From CAUZIR01 sp034421295 (GTDB taxonomy: Bacteria > Chloroflexota > Dehalococcoidia > Lucifugimonadales > UBA2962), in NCBI GenBank assembly GCA_034421295.1, contig DAOUKM010000002.1, positions 35,300 to 99,299 on the forward strand: a stretch of DNA of 64,000 bases, read 5' to 3'. Below the pieces are notes generated by a model. That model saw only the letters and a list, made by a program, of their open reading frames with translations, ran no database searches and was not told where the DNA came from. Made by a program: the position numbers and the translations under genes. Shown here one piece after another: positions 33,035 to 41,879 of this stretch (position 1 is its first letter; each line of letters starts with the position of its first letter).

Positions 33035-33807
33035 CGACAGACCGGACGGAGTTCTTTGGCGGGTTGAGAAGGGCCCTGGGGACGAGTGCAGGTCGGTCCG
33101 AAGCGTCAGAGGCCTGGCCTTTCGATGGCGAGGATGAAGTCCTAGCGAGGGCGGCCGCCGTCGAGGCCGACGCTGCGGAACGGGCCGCAGAGCTGATCGA
33201 CCAGCTGGCGTCTTCGGCCGATGCGGGTGGCTGGGTAGTGCACCGGACGGCGAATGCTGAGGACGCACTCGGAAAAGTCGTGGACATAGCACACTCCCTT
33301 GGAGCAAAGACGGTGGTCAGGTCGGACCACGACGTACTTCGGAATCTGGGGGTCGACGGACCGCTCGCTAGAGAGGGGATCGAGGTTACAAGAATGGCCT
33401 CCGAAGGCCCGGTCCGGCCCGGCACCAACTCTCCAGGTGACCCTTCGACTTACCCCGGCGAGGGACGGGGCCGAACAATGCGGGAGGTGGCCATAGGTGC
33501 GGACCTGGGCCTGACCGGCGCCGACTACGCCGTCGCCGAGACCGGGTCGGTCGTGCTGACTGCCGGCAGTGGCGTCAGCCGGATAGTGTCGCTGGTGCCC
33601 CCGGTCCACGTTGCCATCGTCGAGACAAGCTCTGTGCTGCCGGGGCTGGACGAGCTGTTTACCCTGCTCCGTCGCGACTACGGGCGCGAGAATTGGACAA
33701 GCTACGTCAACATCATCTCAGGACCCAGCCGCTCGGCGGACATTGAGTACACCCTGGTGACGGGTGTGCACGGGCCTGGCGAGGTCCATCTCGTCCTCGT
33801 AGGCTAA
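33031..33807 (+). CDS. lutC: Lactate utilization protein C (LutC/YkgG)
   Basis: A 258-residue DUF162/LUD-domain protein. The core shows KTVVRSDHDVLRNLGVD, IGADLGLTGADYAVAETGSVVLT, VPPVHVAIVETSSVLPGLDEL and SGPSRSADIEYTLVTGVHGPGEVHLVLV, all conserved in LutC. It overlaps lutB by four bases (ATGA), completing the lutABC operon. No LutR or LutP gene is adjacent. Confidence 0.95.
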   Translation: MTTDRTEFFGGLRRALGTSAGRSEASEAWPFDGEDEVLARAAAVEADAAERAAELIDQLASSADAGGWVVHRTANAEDALGKVVDIAHSLGAKTVVRSDHDVLRNLGVDGPLAREGIEVTRMASEGPVRPGTNSPGDPSTYPGEGRGRTMREVAIGADLGLTGADYAVAETGSVVLTAGSGVSRIVSLVPPVHVAIVETSSVLPGLDELFTLLRRDYGRENWTSYVNIISGPSRSADIEYTLVTGVHGPGEVHLVLVG

Positions 33808-33889
33808 CTTCGTTCATTGCCGGCAGGCACCAAACGCATGTGGCGGCAAAGAACAACGACCAACGTTCTCATCCCCGATAGGGTCAGGC

Positions 33890-33961
33890 GTCTGGAAGTC
33901 GGCTTTCCAGACATTGCTACCCCCTAGTTCAGGGTAGCCTGGGGGTTCCCGAATCCCCAGG
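33890..33961. other. Three adjacent hairpins between convergent lutC and glycerate kinase genes
   Basis: Hairpin 1 at 33890-33912 is GTCTGGAA / TTCCAGAC, perfect, with a seven-base loop. Hairpin 2 at 33917-33937 is CTACCC / GGGTAG. Hairpin 3 at 33938-33961 is CCTGGGGGTT / AATCCCCAGG, with one G-T pair and a CCCG loop. They follow one another within 72 bases in the 249-base gap 33808-34056. No U-tract follows on either strand. The rest of the gap holds nothing recognised. Confidence 0.5.
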
Positions 33962-34056
33962 GCGATAGACCGGACAGACATGGCAAAACCCGTCTCCCTC
34001 GGCCTCTAGTCTCAAGGAGGTCAACGGGCCGTAGCGCATATCAGCCGTGCGACAGG

Positions 34057-35205
34057 TTAAAAGCTCTCTAGCTGGGATCCAGCCCTCATGGCCCTCATCA
34101 CCTCTTCCGTCGTGGTCGCAATCAATCTATCGGCCTTTCCAAGCGCATCGTCAAGGGACATAGGCTCGGTCGTAATGGAAAACGCGGCGTCGATACCCTG
34201 CTCGTGCACCTTTCTGTAGTCGTTGCCGAGAGATCCACAGATGGCGACGACAGGTATTCCCCGGTTGCGGGCCAGCCTAGAAACCCCGATTGGAGCCTTG
34301 GAAAAAACGGTCTGAAAATCGATCTGGCCCTCGCCGGTCAGGACAAGGTCCGCCCCCTCCAGCTGCGTCTCGAGTTCGACGGCCTCCATGACGATGTCTA
34401 CACCGGGCCTCAGTTTCCCTCCAAGGAAGGCCACCATGCCCGCCCCCAGACCGCCCGCGGCCCCGCCTCCGGGCATGTGGTTGATCTCGATGTCGATGTC
34501 GCGCCTGACGACGTGGGCAAAGTGCCGCAGCGCCCGGTCAAGCTCCTTGACATGCTCCGGGGTGGCGCCCTTTTGCGGACCGTAGACGGCCGATGCCCCC
34601 TCGGGGCCGCACAGCGGGTTGCTCACATCGCAGGCGACCTCGAAGACCGACTCACGCGCCCGGGGGTCGATCCCGGCCGCGTCTATGCGGTCCAGCTTTG
34701 CGAGGGCCGCTCCACCGCGGCCCACCTCCGCCTTGGAGGCGTTAAGGAGCTTTACCCCGAGGGCCTGCGCCATGCCGGCTCCCGCGTCGTTGGTCGCGCT
34801 GCCGCCGATGCCGATGATGAACCGCCGATACCCGGCTTCAAGGGCCGCCAGGATGGCCTCGCCCAGGCCGTATGTCGTCGCCTTGCGAGCGTCGAGCTTG
34901 CCTCGATCCAGGAGCGTCAGGCCGGAGGTGCGGGCCATCTCGATGACCGCGGTTCGGCCATCGCCCATCGCTCCCCACTCGGCCTCCACCTTCTTTCCCA
35001 TGGGGCCGGTGACCTTTGCCGTCTCCACCCTGCCTCCGGACACCTCGACCATCGTCTCCAGGGTGCCGTCGCCGCCGTCGGCGATCGGGACCAGGACGGT
35101 CTCGACATCCGGGATGACCCTCCTCACCCCGTCTTCCATGGCACGGGCTGCATCCAGCGCGGAGATGCTTCCCTTATAGGCCTGCGGCGCTATGACTATC
35201 TTCAT
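34057..35205 (-). CDS. Glycerate kinase (GlxK/GarK family)
   Basis: A 382-residue type-1 glycerate kinase. The N-terminus KIVIAPQAYKGSISALDAARAMEDGV, the motif PIADGGDGTLET, the IIGIGGSATNDAGAGMAQALG nucleotide-binding region and VLTGEGQIDFQT are family hallmarks. It phosphorylates glycerate, most often to 2-phosphoglycerate, feeding glycolysis. ATG 35205 is chosen over 35217 because AGGA lies just upstream and the family N-terminus begins MKIVIAP. It lies downstream of the aminopeptidase gene on the same strand and converges on lutC. Confidence 0.93.
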   Translation of the reverse strand: MKIVIAPQAYKGSISALDAARAMEDGVRRVIPDVETVLVPIADGGDGTLETMVEVSGGRVETAKVTGPMGKKVEAEWGAMGDGRTAVIEMARTSGLTLLDRGKLDARKATTYGLGEAILAALEAGYRRFIIGIGGSATNDAGAGMAQALGVKLLNASKAEVGRGGAALAKLDRIDAAGIDPRARESVFEVACDVSNPLCGPEGASAVYGPQKGATPEHVKELDRALRHFAHVVRRDIDIEINHMPGGGAAGGLGAGMVAFLGGKLRPGVDIVMEAVELETQLEGADLVLTGEGQIDFQTVFSKAPIGVSRLARNRGIPVVAICGSLGNDYRKVHEQGIDAAFSITTEPMSLDDALGKADRLIATTTEEVMRAMRAGSQLESF

Positions 35206-35311
35206 GGTCCTGCTCAACTTTAACGCCAGCTAAGTCCAAAGGCGAAGGGGGCTCAGATACCACCTGGTGTAGCGGTCCGTCTCGACACGCGCACCGGGGC
35301 GCCGGTCGGTC

Positions 35312-37915
35312 TCACGGCCGCCCGAGCCACTCCGACAGGCCGGTCCGATTCCTGTCCAGCCAGGCCATGTTGAGGCGAATCTTCTCCAGGCACTGGCGAA
35401 CCGTCCGCTCCGCTGCGGGCGTCGGATTGTCCGTAAAGAACTGTTCCACTTCGTAGAGGCGGTCTCCCGAGGAGAACCCCGAGGTGATCTCGACTATGTA
35501 CATCAGGCCGAAGCCGCCCTCACCGTACCGGCGGTCCACCTCCTGCCAGTTGTCCCTGAGGAACTGCCAGGCGAGCTCCCTGCCCATCCGGCTGCCCGCA
35601 GTGCGTACGATCACCCCGATCGCCTCGTGCGATCTCACCCGATCGCCGAATGCGCGGGTCAGCGTCTCGTCGACCAGCTCCGCCTCGGGAAACTGCGTTA
35701 AGGCGGAAAGCAGCCTTACCTTTTCTTCCTGGAGCTGCTCTTTCGCGTGAAGGTCCCACATCGTCTCGTATGTCCGCTCGTCCCCGGCTTTTGCCGTGAG
35801 CGCGAACATCACGCTCCTCAGATCTGGAGGAACCAGGGACGGACGCTCAAGGTAGCGCTCAAACTGCCCGCGAGCCTCGGCAAGTGTCGCCTGGTCGCCG
35901 AACGTGCCCAGGGCCCCCAGCACGTTGGACCGCAGCAGGGCGGTAAGGTGTCCCTCCTCCGCTGCCGGCGTCCAGCCGACCTCCGCATAGATGGGGCCCA
36001 GGAGATCCCTTGCAAAGGCCCTGAACCGCTCGTGGCAGTCCTCAGCCTCGATGAGGCTGTCGAGGCCGCCAATGCCACCGATAAGGTTGGCCCAGACCGA
36101 CTGGTCGGTCTCGCCTCTGTACCTGCTGGCAAGGTCGAGGAAGTCCTGCGCACCGAGCATGCCGGCCCGGCACAGGGCAAAGGCGTCGTCGGCGATTCCT
36201 AGCCGGTCGGCGGGCGAGAGCTCCCCGCTCTCGACCGCGCTCGCAAGGCGCCCGAGCTCTGCGCGCTCGTACATCACGCGGTAAAAGCCGGTGTGGCCGG
36301 GGTTGACCTTGAGCCAGCCGGCACCGGCCGGCGTCGAGATCTCGGCCCGGCGCCCCGTCATCAGCTCGGATGCCTGCGAGCCGTCCTGCGCGGCAACCGA
36401 GACCGGTATCCGCCAGAGCGTTTCATCCCCAAGGTCGCCAGCGAGGATGGCCTCGTAGGCGAATCGGCGCTGGGTCATGGACACGGTCGCACCGTCCTCG
36501 CTGCGGCCAGCCTCGACCGTGAGGTACGGGTAGCCGGTCTGCCGGGTCCAGCTGTCCATCACCTCGCCCACCGGTTGTCCGGAGGCCTGTGCCAGCGCCT
36601 CCCACAGGTCGGCGGTGGCGGCGTTTGCCAGCTCGTGCGTCCTGAGGTAGAGGTTGATGCCGTCCCTGAAGGGCTCCTCGCCCAGGTAGGCCTCGAGCAT
36701 GCGGATCACGGAGGCTCCCTTGCTGTAGCTGATGGAGTCGAACAGCTGGCCGATCTCGGCCGGGTCGCCAACCTCCTGCTCGATCGGATGCGAGTTCCGG
36801 AGCCCGTCGAGCCTGAGCGCCCTGCTTGTCTCGAGGACGAGGAACTGGTTCCACTTCGCCCACTCCGGGTACAGGGCATCGACGGCCTTGTCGCCCATCC
36901 ACGAGGCGAAGCTCTCGTTCAGCCACAGGTCGTTCCACCACGACATCGTCACAAGGTCCCCGAACCACATGTGGGCCATCTCGTGGGCGACGATCTCGGC
37001 AACGAGCTGACGGGTTCCGGACGAACTGGACTGCTCGTCTACGAGGAGGGCCGGCTCGCGGTACGTGATGCAGCCCCAGTTCTCCATCGCGCCTGCCGCA
37101 AAGTCGGGAATGGCCACGTGGTCGAGCTTGGGAAGCGGGTAGGGGATTCCGAAGTAGTCGTTAAAGTAGTCCAGAAGGCGCAGGGAAACGTCCAGGGCGA
37201 ACCTGCCCCGGTCCTCGTTGCCGCTCGTTGCCCAGACGCGCATCAGCGTGCCGGAGGGCGAGCGCTCCGAAACGCAGGCAAAGTCCCCCACCGCGAACGC
37301 CAGGAGATATGTCGACATCGGGGGCGTTTCGGCGAAGCGAACGATCTTCTTGCCGCCCTCGGCTGCGACCGACTCCTCCGGCATGTTCGAGATGGCGGCA
37401 AGGTGCTCCGGGACCACCATCGTCACAGAGAAGCTGGCCTTGAGCGACGGCTCGTCCCAGCAGGGGAACGCGCGCCGCGCATCGGTCGGCTCGAACTGCG
37501 TCGATGCCAGATGGCGTTCCCTTCCCTCGCCGTCCACGTAGGCGCTCCGGTAAAAGCCCCTGAGACGGTCGTTGAGGATGCCGGTGAAGGAAATCGAGAG
37601 CGTGGCCTCGCCGGGCCGAAGCTCCTGTGGGAAGGTGATGGTGACGGTCTCCGCCGCCGGGTCGTAGGAGACCTCGCCCGAGGCGGGCTCGCCGTCCGGG
37701 TGGCTGAAGAGCGCGTCCTTTATCTCGAGCTCTATGGCGTTGAGCGTGATCTCCCGGGACGGTGCGCGCAGCTCGATCGAGATGGCCACCTCGCCCTCGA
37801 AGGTAAAGCTCGACAGGTCCGGGGTCAGCCGCAGGTCATAGGCGCTCGGCACCGCCGCCCCGGGCAGCCTCACGTCCGCAGTTCCGGAACTGTCGGTCGA
37901 TGTGCATGCGAACAT
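35312..37915 (-). CDS. M1-family zinc aminopeptidase
   Basis: An 867-residue gluzincin aminopeptidase. The N-terminal beta domain carries RHLASTQFEPTDARRAFPCWDEP, and the exopeptidase motif GAMEN is in FAAGAMENWG. The zinc site is HEMAH, with the second glutamate in WLNESFASW, the usual HEXXH-x18-E spacing. The C-terminal helical domain is ERAP/PepN-like. It removes N-terminal residues from peptides in the cytoplasm. It starts seven bases after the gmk stop, so it belongs to the tyrA-aroA-gmk run. The first residues MFACTSTDS do not form a signal peptide. Confidence 0.94.
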   Translation of the reverse strand: MFACTSTDSSGTADVRLPGAAVPSAYDLRLTPDLSSFTFEGEVAISIELRAPSREITLNAIELEIKDALFSHPDGEPASGEVSYDPAAETVTITFPQELRPGEATLSISFTGILNDRLRGFYRSAYVDGEGRERHLASTQFEPTDARRAFPCWDEPSLKASFSVTMVVPEHLAAISNMPEESVAAEGGKKIVRFAETPPMSTYLLAFAVGDFACVSERSPSGTLMRVWATSGNEDRGRFALDVSLRLLDYFNDYFGIPYPLPKLDHVAIPDFAAGAMENWGCITYREPALLVDEQSSSSGTRQLVAEIVAHEMAHMWFGDLVTMSWWNDLWLNESFASWMGDKAVDALYPEWAKWNQFLVLETSRALRLDGLRNSHPIEQEVGDPAEIGQLFDSISYSKGASVIRMLEAYLGEEPFRDGINLYLRTHELANAATADLWEALAQASGQPVGEVMDSWTRQTGYPYLTVEAGRSEDGATVSMTQRRFAYEAILAGDLGDETLWRIPVSVAAQDGSQASELMTGRRAEISTPAGAGWLKVNPGHTGFYRVMYERAELGRLASAVESGELSPADRLGIADDAFALCRAGMLGAQDFLDLASRYRGETDQSVWANLIGGIGGLDSLIEAEDCHERFRAFARDLLGPIYAEVGWTPAAEEGHLTALLRSNVLGALGTFGDQATLAEARGQFERYLERPSLVPPDLRSVMFALTAKAGDERTYETMWDLHAKEQLQEEKVRLLSALTQFPEAELVDETLTRAFGDRVRSHEAIGVIVRTAGSRMGRELAWQFLRDNWQEVDRRYGEGGFGLMYIVEITSGFSSGDRLYEVEQFFTDNPTPAAERTVRQCLEKIRLNMAWLDRNRTGLSEWLGRP

Positions 37916-37922
37916 GGCTGGC

Positions 37923-38570
37923 CTAGAGGTCGACCCTTCTGGGCGGAACGCGCCGTTTTTCCGCCCCGACGAGCCGCACTATCTCGCCGACCGCCTGGTC
38001 CAATTGGCCTTCCGGGTTGTAGACGACGTGGTCGAACTCCTCGGACTCCTTCATCTCGTCAGCCGCCGTCTCAAGCCTGAGGGCCAGCGCCTCGGGCGAC
38101 TCGGTCAATCGATCTGTCAGCCTGCGCTCAAGGTCCTCGATTCCAGTCGGAGCAAGGAAGATCGCGAGCGCCTCGGGAGCCTCCCTGCGAATGGTGCGGG
38201 CCCCCTGGACATCGGCCTTGATGATGACGTCCTTGCCCGCGGACATGGCATCGCGGACCTGCTGGCGGGGGACCCCGTAGAAGTTACCGTACACCTCGGC
38301 CTGCTCGAGGAACTCCTGGCGCAGCGCCCTGAGCACGAACTCCCTTTTGGTAAGGAAGATGTAGTCCACGCCGTCCGTCTCCATCGCCCGCTTGGGACGG
38401 GTCGTTGCCGTGACGGTGAAGTGGAACGGCAGGCCGGATTCGCGCATCCTCTTTAGCACCGCGTCCTTGCCCACTCCGGAAGGGCCGGACATGATGATCA
38501 GCATGGGCTGGCCGGGACCTCCGGACCCCTGTGAATCCGGGACCTCGCCCGCTCCCGCCGCCCCGGTCAC
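37923..38570 (-). CDS. gmk: Guanylate kinase
   Basis: Phosphorylates GMP to GDP. The core MLIIMSGPSGVGKDAVLKRM has the P-loop, and FTVTATTRPKR, the G-VDYIFLTK segment and IIKADVQGARTIR are conserved. Two starts are possible: GTG 38570, whose codon overlaps the aroA stop (GTGA) and adds a 22-residue low-complexity leader, or ATG 38504, which begins exactly at the family N-terminus. Coupling favours the former, homology the latter. Confidence 0.93.
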   Translation of the reverse strand: MTGAAGAGEVPDSQGSGGPGQPMLIIMSGPSGVGKDAVLKRMRESGLPFHFTVTATTRPKRAMETDGVDYIFLTKREFVLRALRQEFLEQAEVYGNFYGVPRQQVRDAMSAGKDVIIKADVQGARTIRREAPEALAIFLAPTGIEDLERRLTDRLTESPEALALRLETAADEMKESEEFDHVVYNPEGQLDQAVGEIVRLVGAEKRRVPPRRVDL

Positions 38571-39898
38571 GCCGCCGCGTCCTCGGAAACGGCACCGCCG
38601 GTGACCTCGGACAGTACGTCCCAGAACCCGGGGTACGAGACGAATGCGGCCTCGGCGCCCGCGACGGAGGTCCGTCCGGCCGCGATCGCGCCCGCTATGC
38701 CCATGGTCATCGCGATGCGATGGTCGCCGTGACCCAGCACGTCGGCGCCCTTGAGGGTTGCCCCGCCATCGATGACCATGCCGTCGGTCCTTTCCTCGAC
38801 GCTGGCTCCCATGCGCCTCAGGCCCTCTACGGTGGCCGCGATCCGGTCCGACTCCTTGACCCTTAGCTCATGTGCATCGCGGATGACGGTCCGGCCCTCG
38901 GCGCAGGCCGCGGCGAGCGCCAGGATCGGTATCTCGTCGATCACCCTGGGTATCAGGTCGCCTCCGATCTCCATGGCCCTGAGCTCGCTCGATTCGACCA
39001 CCACGTCGGCCGATGGCTCGCCCGCGTCCTCGTGGATGTTGTCCAACGTCATGCGGGCGCCCATCCCCTTAAGCACGTCTATGACGCCGGTGCGGGTGGG
39101 GTTGATCCCGACCCGGCTGATGCGCAGCCTTGCGTCCGGGTGACAGGCCGCAAGCACCATCCAGAAGGCGGCGCCGCTGATGTCCCCGGGCACATGGACG
39201 TCCATTGCGTAAAGGTCCGACCGTCCCACCGTTATGGTCGGCCCGTCCGATGCGACATCCGCACCCATCGCACTGAGCATGCGCTCGGTGTGATCCCTGG
39301 ATGGACTGGGCTCGATGACCCTGGTGCGGCCCCTTGCGTAGAGGCCCGCTATGAGCAGAGCCGACTTGAGCTGCGCGCTGGCGACGGGAAGCGGATACTC
39401 GATGCCCTTGAGGGACCCGCCCCTGATGGCGAGCGGCGCGAGCGCATCCTGCCCGCGTCCCATGATCTTGGCGCCCATCTTGGCCAGGGGCCTTACGATC
39501 CGGTCCATCGGCCTGGACCTTAGCGAGCGGTCACCTGAAATCACGCTGAAGAAGGGCTGGGCCGCTAGCAGGCCGGCGACCAGGCGCATTGTCGTTCCGC
39601 TGTTGCCGGCGTTGAGGACGTGGTCGGGCTCCCGCAGCCCGCTCGGACCCCGTCCCCGCACGTAGAAGCAGTCGGCGCAGGGCCGCCCGTCTGTGTGGCG
39701 GACCCTCTTGATCGAGACCCCCAGGCCGCGCAGGCAGCCGAGCATGGCCGTGCGGTCGTCACCCTCGCAGAAGTTCGAAACGTGCGCGGAGCCGGAGGCC
39801 AGGGAGTTGAGGAGCACCGCCCTGTGCGAGATCGATTTGTCGCCGGGCAGCGTGGGGGATCCCTCTACGCGTTCGGCTCTCCCAACCGTCTTTATCAC
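38567..39898 (-). CDS. aroA: 3-phosphoshikimate 1-carboxyvinyltransferase (EPSP synthase)
   Basis: A 443-residue enzyme of the shikimate pathway that joins PEP to shikimate 3-phosphate. Visible are LPGDKSISHRAVLLNSLASG, NAGNSGTTMRLVAGLLA, SAQLKSALLIAGLYARG and the C-terminal RVKESDRIAATVEGLRRMG and GHGDHRIAMTMGIAG stretches. It begins 10 bases after the tyrA stop and overlaps gmk by four bases. The motifs are complete. Confidence 0.96.
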   Translation of the reverse strand: MIKTVGRAERVEGSPTLPGDKSISHRAVLLNSLASGSAHVSNFCEGDDRTAMLGCLRGLGVSIKRVRHTDGRPCADCFYVRGRGPSGLREPDHVLNAGNSGTTMRLVAGLLAAQPFFSVISGDRSLRSRPMDRIVRPLAKMGAKIMGRGQDALAPLAIRGGSLKGIEYPLPVASAQLKSALLIAGLYARGRTRVIEPSPSRDHTERMLSAMGADVASDGPTITVGRSDLYAMDVHVPGDISGAAFWMVLAACHPDARLRISRVGINPTRTGVIDVLKGMGARMTLDNIHEDAGEPSADVVVESSELRAMEIGGDLIPRVIDEIPILALAAACAEGRTVIRDAHELRVKESDRIAATVEGLRRMGASVEERTDGMVIDGGATLKGADVLGHGDHRIAMTMGIAGAIAAGRTSVAGAEAAFVSYPGFWDVLSEVTGGAVSEDAAA

Positions 39899-39908
39899 GT
39901 CCCGGCTA

Positions 39909-40910
39909 CTAACCCTTCCTGAAGTATTCCCACTGCTTGCGCGACTTGCCGGTCATCTTTCGGTACCTGTCCACCAGGAGCGTCCCGAACATCATCTCGG
40001 CCATCGCCTCCCCCGAGCCCTGGCCCTTGTCGCCCCTTACGTCGTCGGGATGCACGGCCTTGGCCTCCCACTTGGCCCTCTGCTCCCACGCGTTTACGTA
40101 CGAGGTGAACAGGTCCTCCTTGCCCTCCCTGATCTGGTTGCGGTACCCGTACAGGCTGGTTATCAGCTGGTCTATCCAGTGGACTAGGTCGTCCGGGTTG
40201 ATCTTGCTGGCGGCGTGACTCTCCTCCGGGTCGCTTTCGGCCAGGCGGGTCATGTCCCGGAACTGTCCGGAGGCAAGGCGGGACATCTCCGCCCAGGAGT
40301 TGGAGGAAGAGGCGGTCTCCATCAGGGCGGCGGATATGACCGTCGGCAGGGTCCCCATCGCCGCGCTGTACGTGTCGTGCTCGCGCGGATCAAGGAAGAA
40401 GGGGAGAGCCCCGCAGATCTCAGCGAGGCTAACCACCGTCCGGACCGCCTCGGAGTCGCTGTCCGTTTCCGTTACCACGCAGTACTCGGCGCCCTTTAGA
40501 ACTTCGGCCGACGCATCCCGCACGCCGCCCAGGTCCGAGTTGGGGACGGGCCTGCCCGCAACGAAGTGGACGCCCCTTGGCAGCAGGGCCCTCGCCCACT
40601 CGATGACCGGGGCCTTGATGGGACCGGTGTCGGTGACGACCGTGCCGGTCTCGAGCTCTGTCGCCAGGGCCTCCAGGAGGTCCCGCGTGTGGATCAGCGG
40701 GGTATCAAGGACCACCACCTCGGCCCCTGCGACGGCCCGACGGGCGCTGTCGTGCGTGCTGTCGGCGGCCCCCATCTTCCGGACTCTCCCGAGCGTGTCG
40801 GGGTCGGCCGCAGCCGCGGCGACCTCGAACTGTCCCGGCCTTGCCTTCTTCAGGGCCAGGGCGATGGACGTGCCCAGCACGTCCGCCCCTATAAGTGCGA
40901 GTTTGGTCAT
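39909..40910 (-). CDS. tyrA: Prephenate dehydrogenase (TyrA family)
   Basis: A 333-residue NAD(P)-binding dehydrogenase. The Rossmann start KLALIGADVLGTSIALALKKA replaces the common GxGxxG with G-A-D-V-L-G. VVTDTGPIKAPVIEWA, HFVAGRPVPNSDLGG, and the C-terminal helical region with EHDTYSAAMGTLPTVISAALM fit prephenate dehydrogenases, which lead to tyrosine. It is the first gene of the tyrA-aroA-gmk-aminopeptidase run. A specialised 3-hydroxyacid-like dehydrogenase is less likely in this context. Confidence 0.85.
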   Translation of the reverse strand: MTKLALIGADVLGTSIALALKKARPGQFEVAAAAADPDTLGRVRKMGAADSTHDSARRAVAGAEVVVLDTPLIHTRDLLEALATELETGTVVTDTGPIKAPVIEWARALLPRGVHFVAGRPVPNSDLGGVRDASAEVLKGAEYCVVTETDSDSEAVRTVVSLAEICGALPFFLDPREHDTYSAAMGTLPTVISAALMETASSSNSWAEMSRLASGQFRDMTRLAESDPEESHAASKINPDDLVHWIDQLITSLYGYRNQIREGKEDLFTSYVNAWEQRAKWEAKAVHPDDVRGDKGQGSGEAMAEMMFGTLLVDRYRKMTGKSRKQWEYFRKG

Positions 40911-40999
40911 CTCTAAGAGAGCCCGAGCATACTACAGGAAATAAGAGGGGCGGAGCCCCGCGCTCCGCCCCGCCCTAGATCAAGGGAAGAACAGGCCCT

Positions 41000-41440
41000 C
41001 TAGGCCCCGCCGCAGCCGCAGCCTCCGCCACCCCCTCCGCAGCCGCCCCCGCCGCCATGGCCGCCCGCATCGCCGCCGCCGCCTCCTCCGCCGCAGCCAC
41101 CCCCGCCTCCGCCTCCGCACGCGCAGCCGCCAACGGGGGCGTTGGGGTTGCTGATGACAAAGCCGCTGCGCATCAGGCCCTCGACGTAGTCGATGCTGGC
41201 CCCGTCGATGAGCGGAGCGCTATCAGCGTCCACCAGCATGCTCAAGGAATCTGTCTCGATGACGACGTCGTCGTCACGCGCCGACTCCTCCACGCCGAGC
41301 ATGTACTGCAGGGCGCCTCCGGGTCCCGGCATCACCATGACCCTGAGCATGTTGCCGGGCTTGTCGTGCTCGGCGAGCACCTCTCCCAGCTTTCGGGCTG
41401 CCAGATCGGTCACCTCGATCAGGGGCGTATCGGTGGTCAA
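41000..41440 (-). CDS. IscA/HesB-type protein with a Gly/Cys-rich C-terminal tail
   Basis: A 146-residue protein. Residues 1-100 are an A-type Fe-S carrier fold (IEVTDLAARKLGEVLAEHD, LSMLVDADSAPLIDGASIDYVEG, FVISNPNAPVGGCACG). In standard IscA proteins three cysteines bind the cluster: the first, in a G-G-C-S-G loop, reads G-P-G-G-A here, while the C-terminal C-x-C is kept as CAC. The last 42 residues are almost only glycine with four more cysteines and one histidine. It lies divergent from the 5S rRNA gene. It may bind a metal or cluster in a different way from IscA. Confidence 0.85.
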   Translation of the reverse strand: MTTDTPLIEVTDLAARKLGEVLAEHDKPGNMLRVMVMPGPGGALQYMLGVEESARDDDVVIETDSLSMLVDADSAPLIDGASIDYVEGLMRSGFVISNPNAPVGGCACGGGGGGGCGGGGGGGDAGGHGGGGGCGGGGGGCGCGGA

Positions 41441-41578
41441 GTGCTCACCTCGTTCGGGTCGTGTCCAATGGGGCCAACCGGGAGCCTCGCGGCCCGAGGC
41501 ATCCGGCTCGATGGTAGCACCGGCGCATTTGGGCGGTCAACGAGACGAGCCCCGAGTGAGCCTGCCGGACCTAGTCTA

Positions 41579-41608
41579 TTGACCGGCCGATAGACGACGT
41601 CTTAAACT
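41579..41608 (+). promoter_or_regulatory. Possible promoter of the solitary 5S rRNA gene
   Basis: TTGACC at 41579-41584 and TAAACT at 41603-41608 are separated by 18 bases. Transcription would start near 41615, about 40 bases before the mature 5S. Confidence 0.45.
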
Positions 41609-41655
41609 TTCCTGGTGGCCGCCCTCCGTGGCGGCGACCGTAAAACCGCAAAAGT

Positions 41656-41775
41656 CCCCTGGTGGTTATTGCGAGACGGCCCCACCCGTTCCCATCCCGA
41701 ACACGGTAGTGAAACGTCTCAGCGCCGACGATACTGCACCCGCAAGGGTGTGGGAAAATAGGTCACTGCCAGGGG
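41656..41775 (+). rRNA. rrf: 5S ribosomal RNA
   Basis: About 120 bases. The terminal helix pairs CCCCTGGTGGT with ACTGCCAGGGG. The conserved loop segments are present: CACCCGTTCCCATCCCGAAC and GAAACGTCTCAGCGCCGA, and TGGGAAAATAGGTC near the 3' end. No 16S or 23S gene is adjacent on either side, so it is a solitary gene. Confidence 0.95.
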
Positions 41776-41782
41776 GTTTTTT
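41764..41782 (+). terminator. 5S rRNA 3' end with T-tract
   Basis: The 3' strand of the 5S terminal helix is followed by a run of six T (41777-41782). Together with the base-paired helix it can act as an intrinsic terminator. Confidence 0.6.
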
Positions 41783-41799
41783 GTATGCCTCCGACCGCA

Positions 41800-41828
41800 T
41801 TTACAGTGGCCGGGAACGGCTGTATAAT
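41800..41828 (+). promoter_or_regulatory. Consensus sigma-70-type promoter of the S1-type gene
   Basis: TTTACA at 41800-41805 and TATAAT at 41823-41828 are separated by exactly 17 bases. This is the best canonical promoter in the window. The predicted start near 41835 gives a leader of about 45 bases. Confidence 0.75.
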
Positions 41829-41879
41829 CACGGCGCCACCCCCGGCAGCTTGTTCGTGCCGTACCGGAAGTAAAGCCCA

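Noticed and set aside
36293..38080. 595-codon plus-strand frame over the aminopeptidase and gmk region
   Set aside because: Antisense shadow of genes with HEXXH, GAMEN and P-loop motifs; low-complexity composition.
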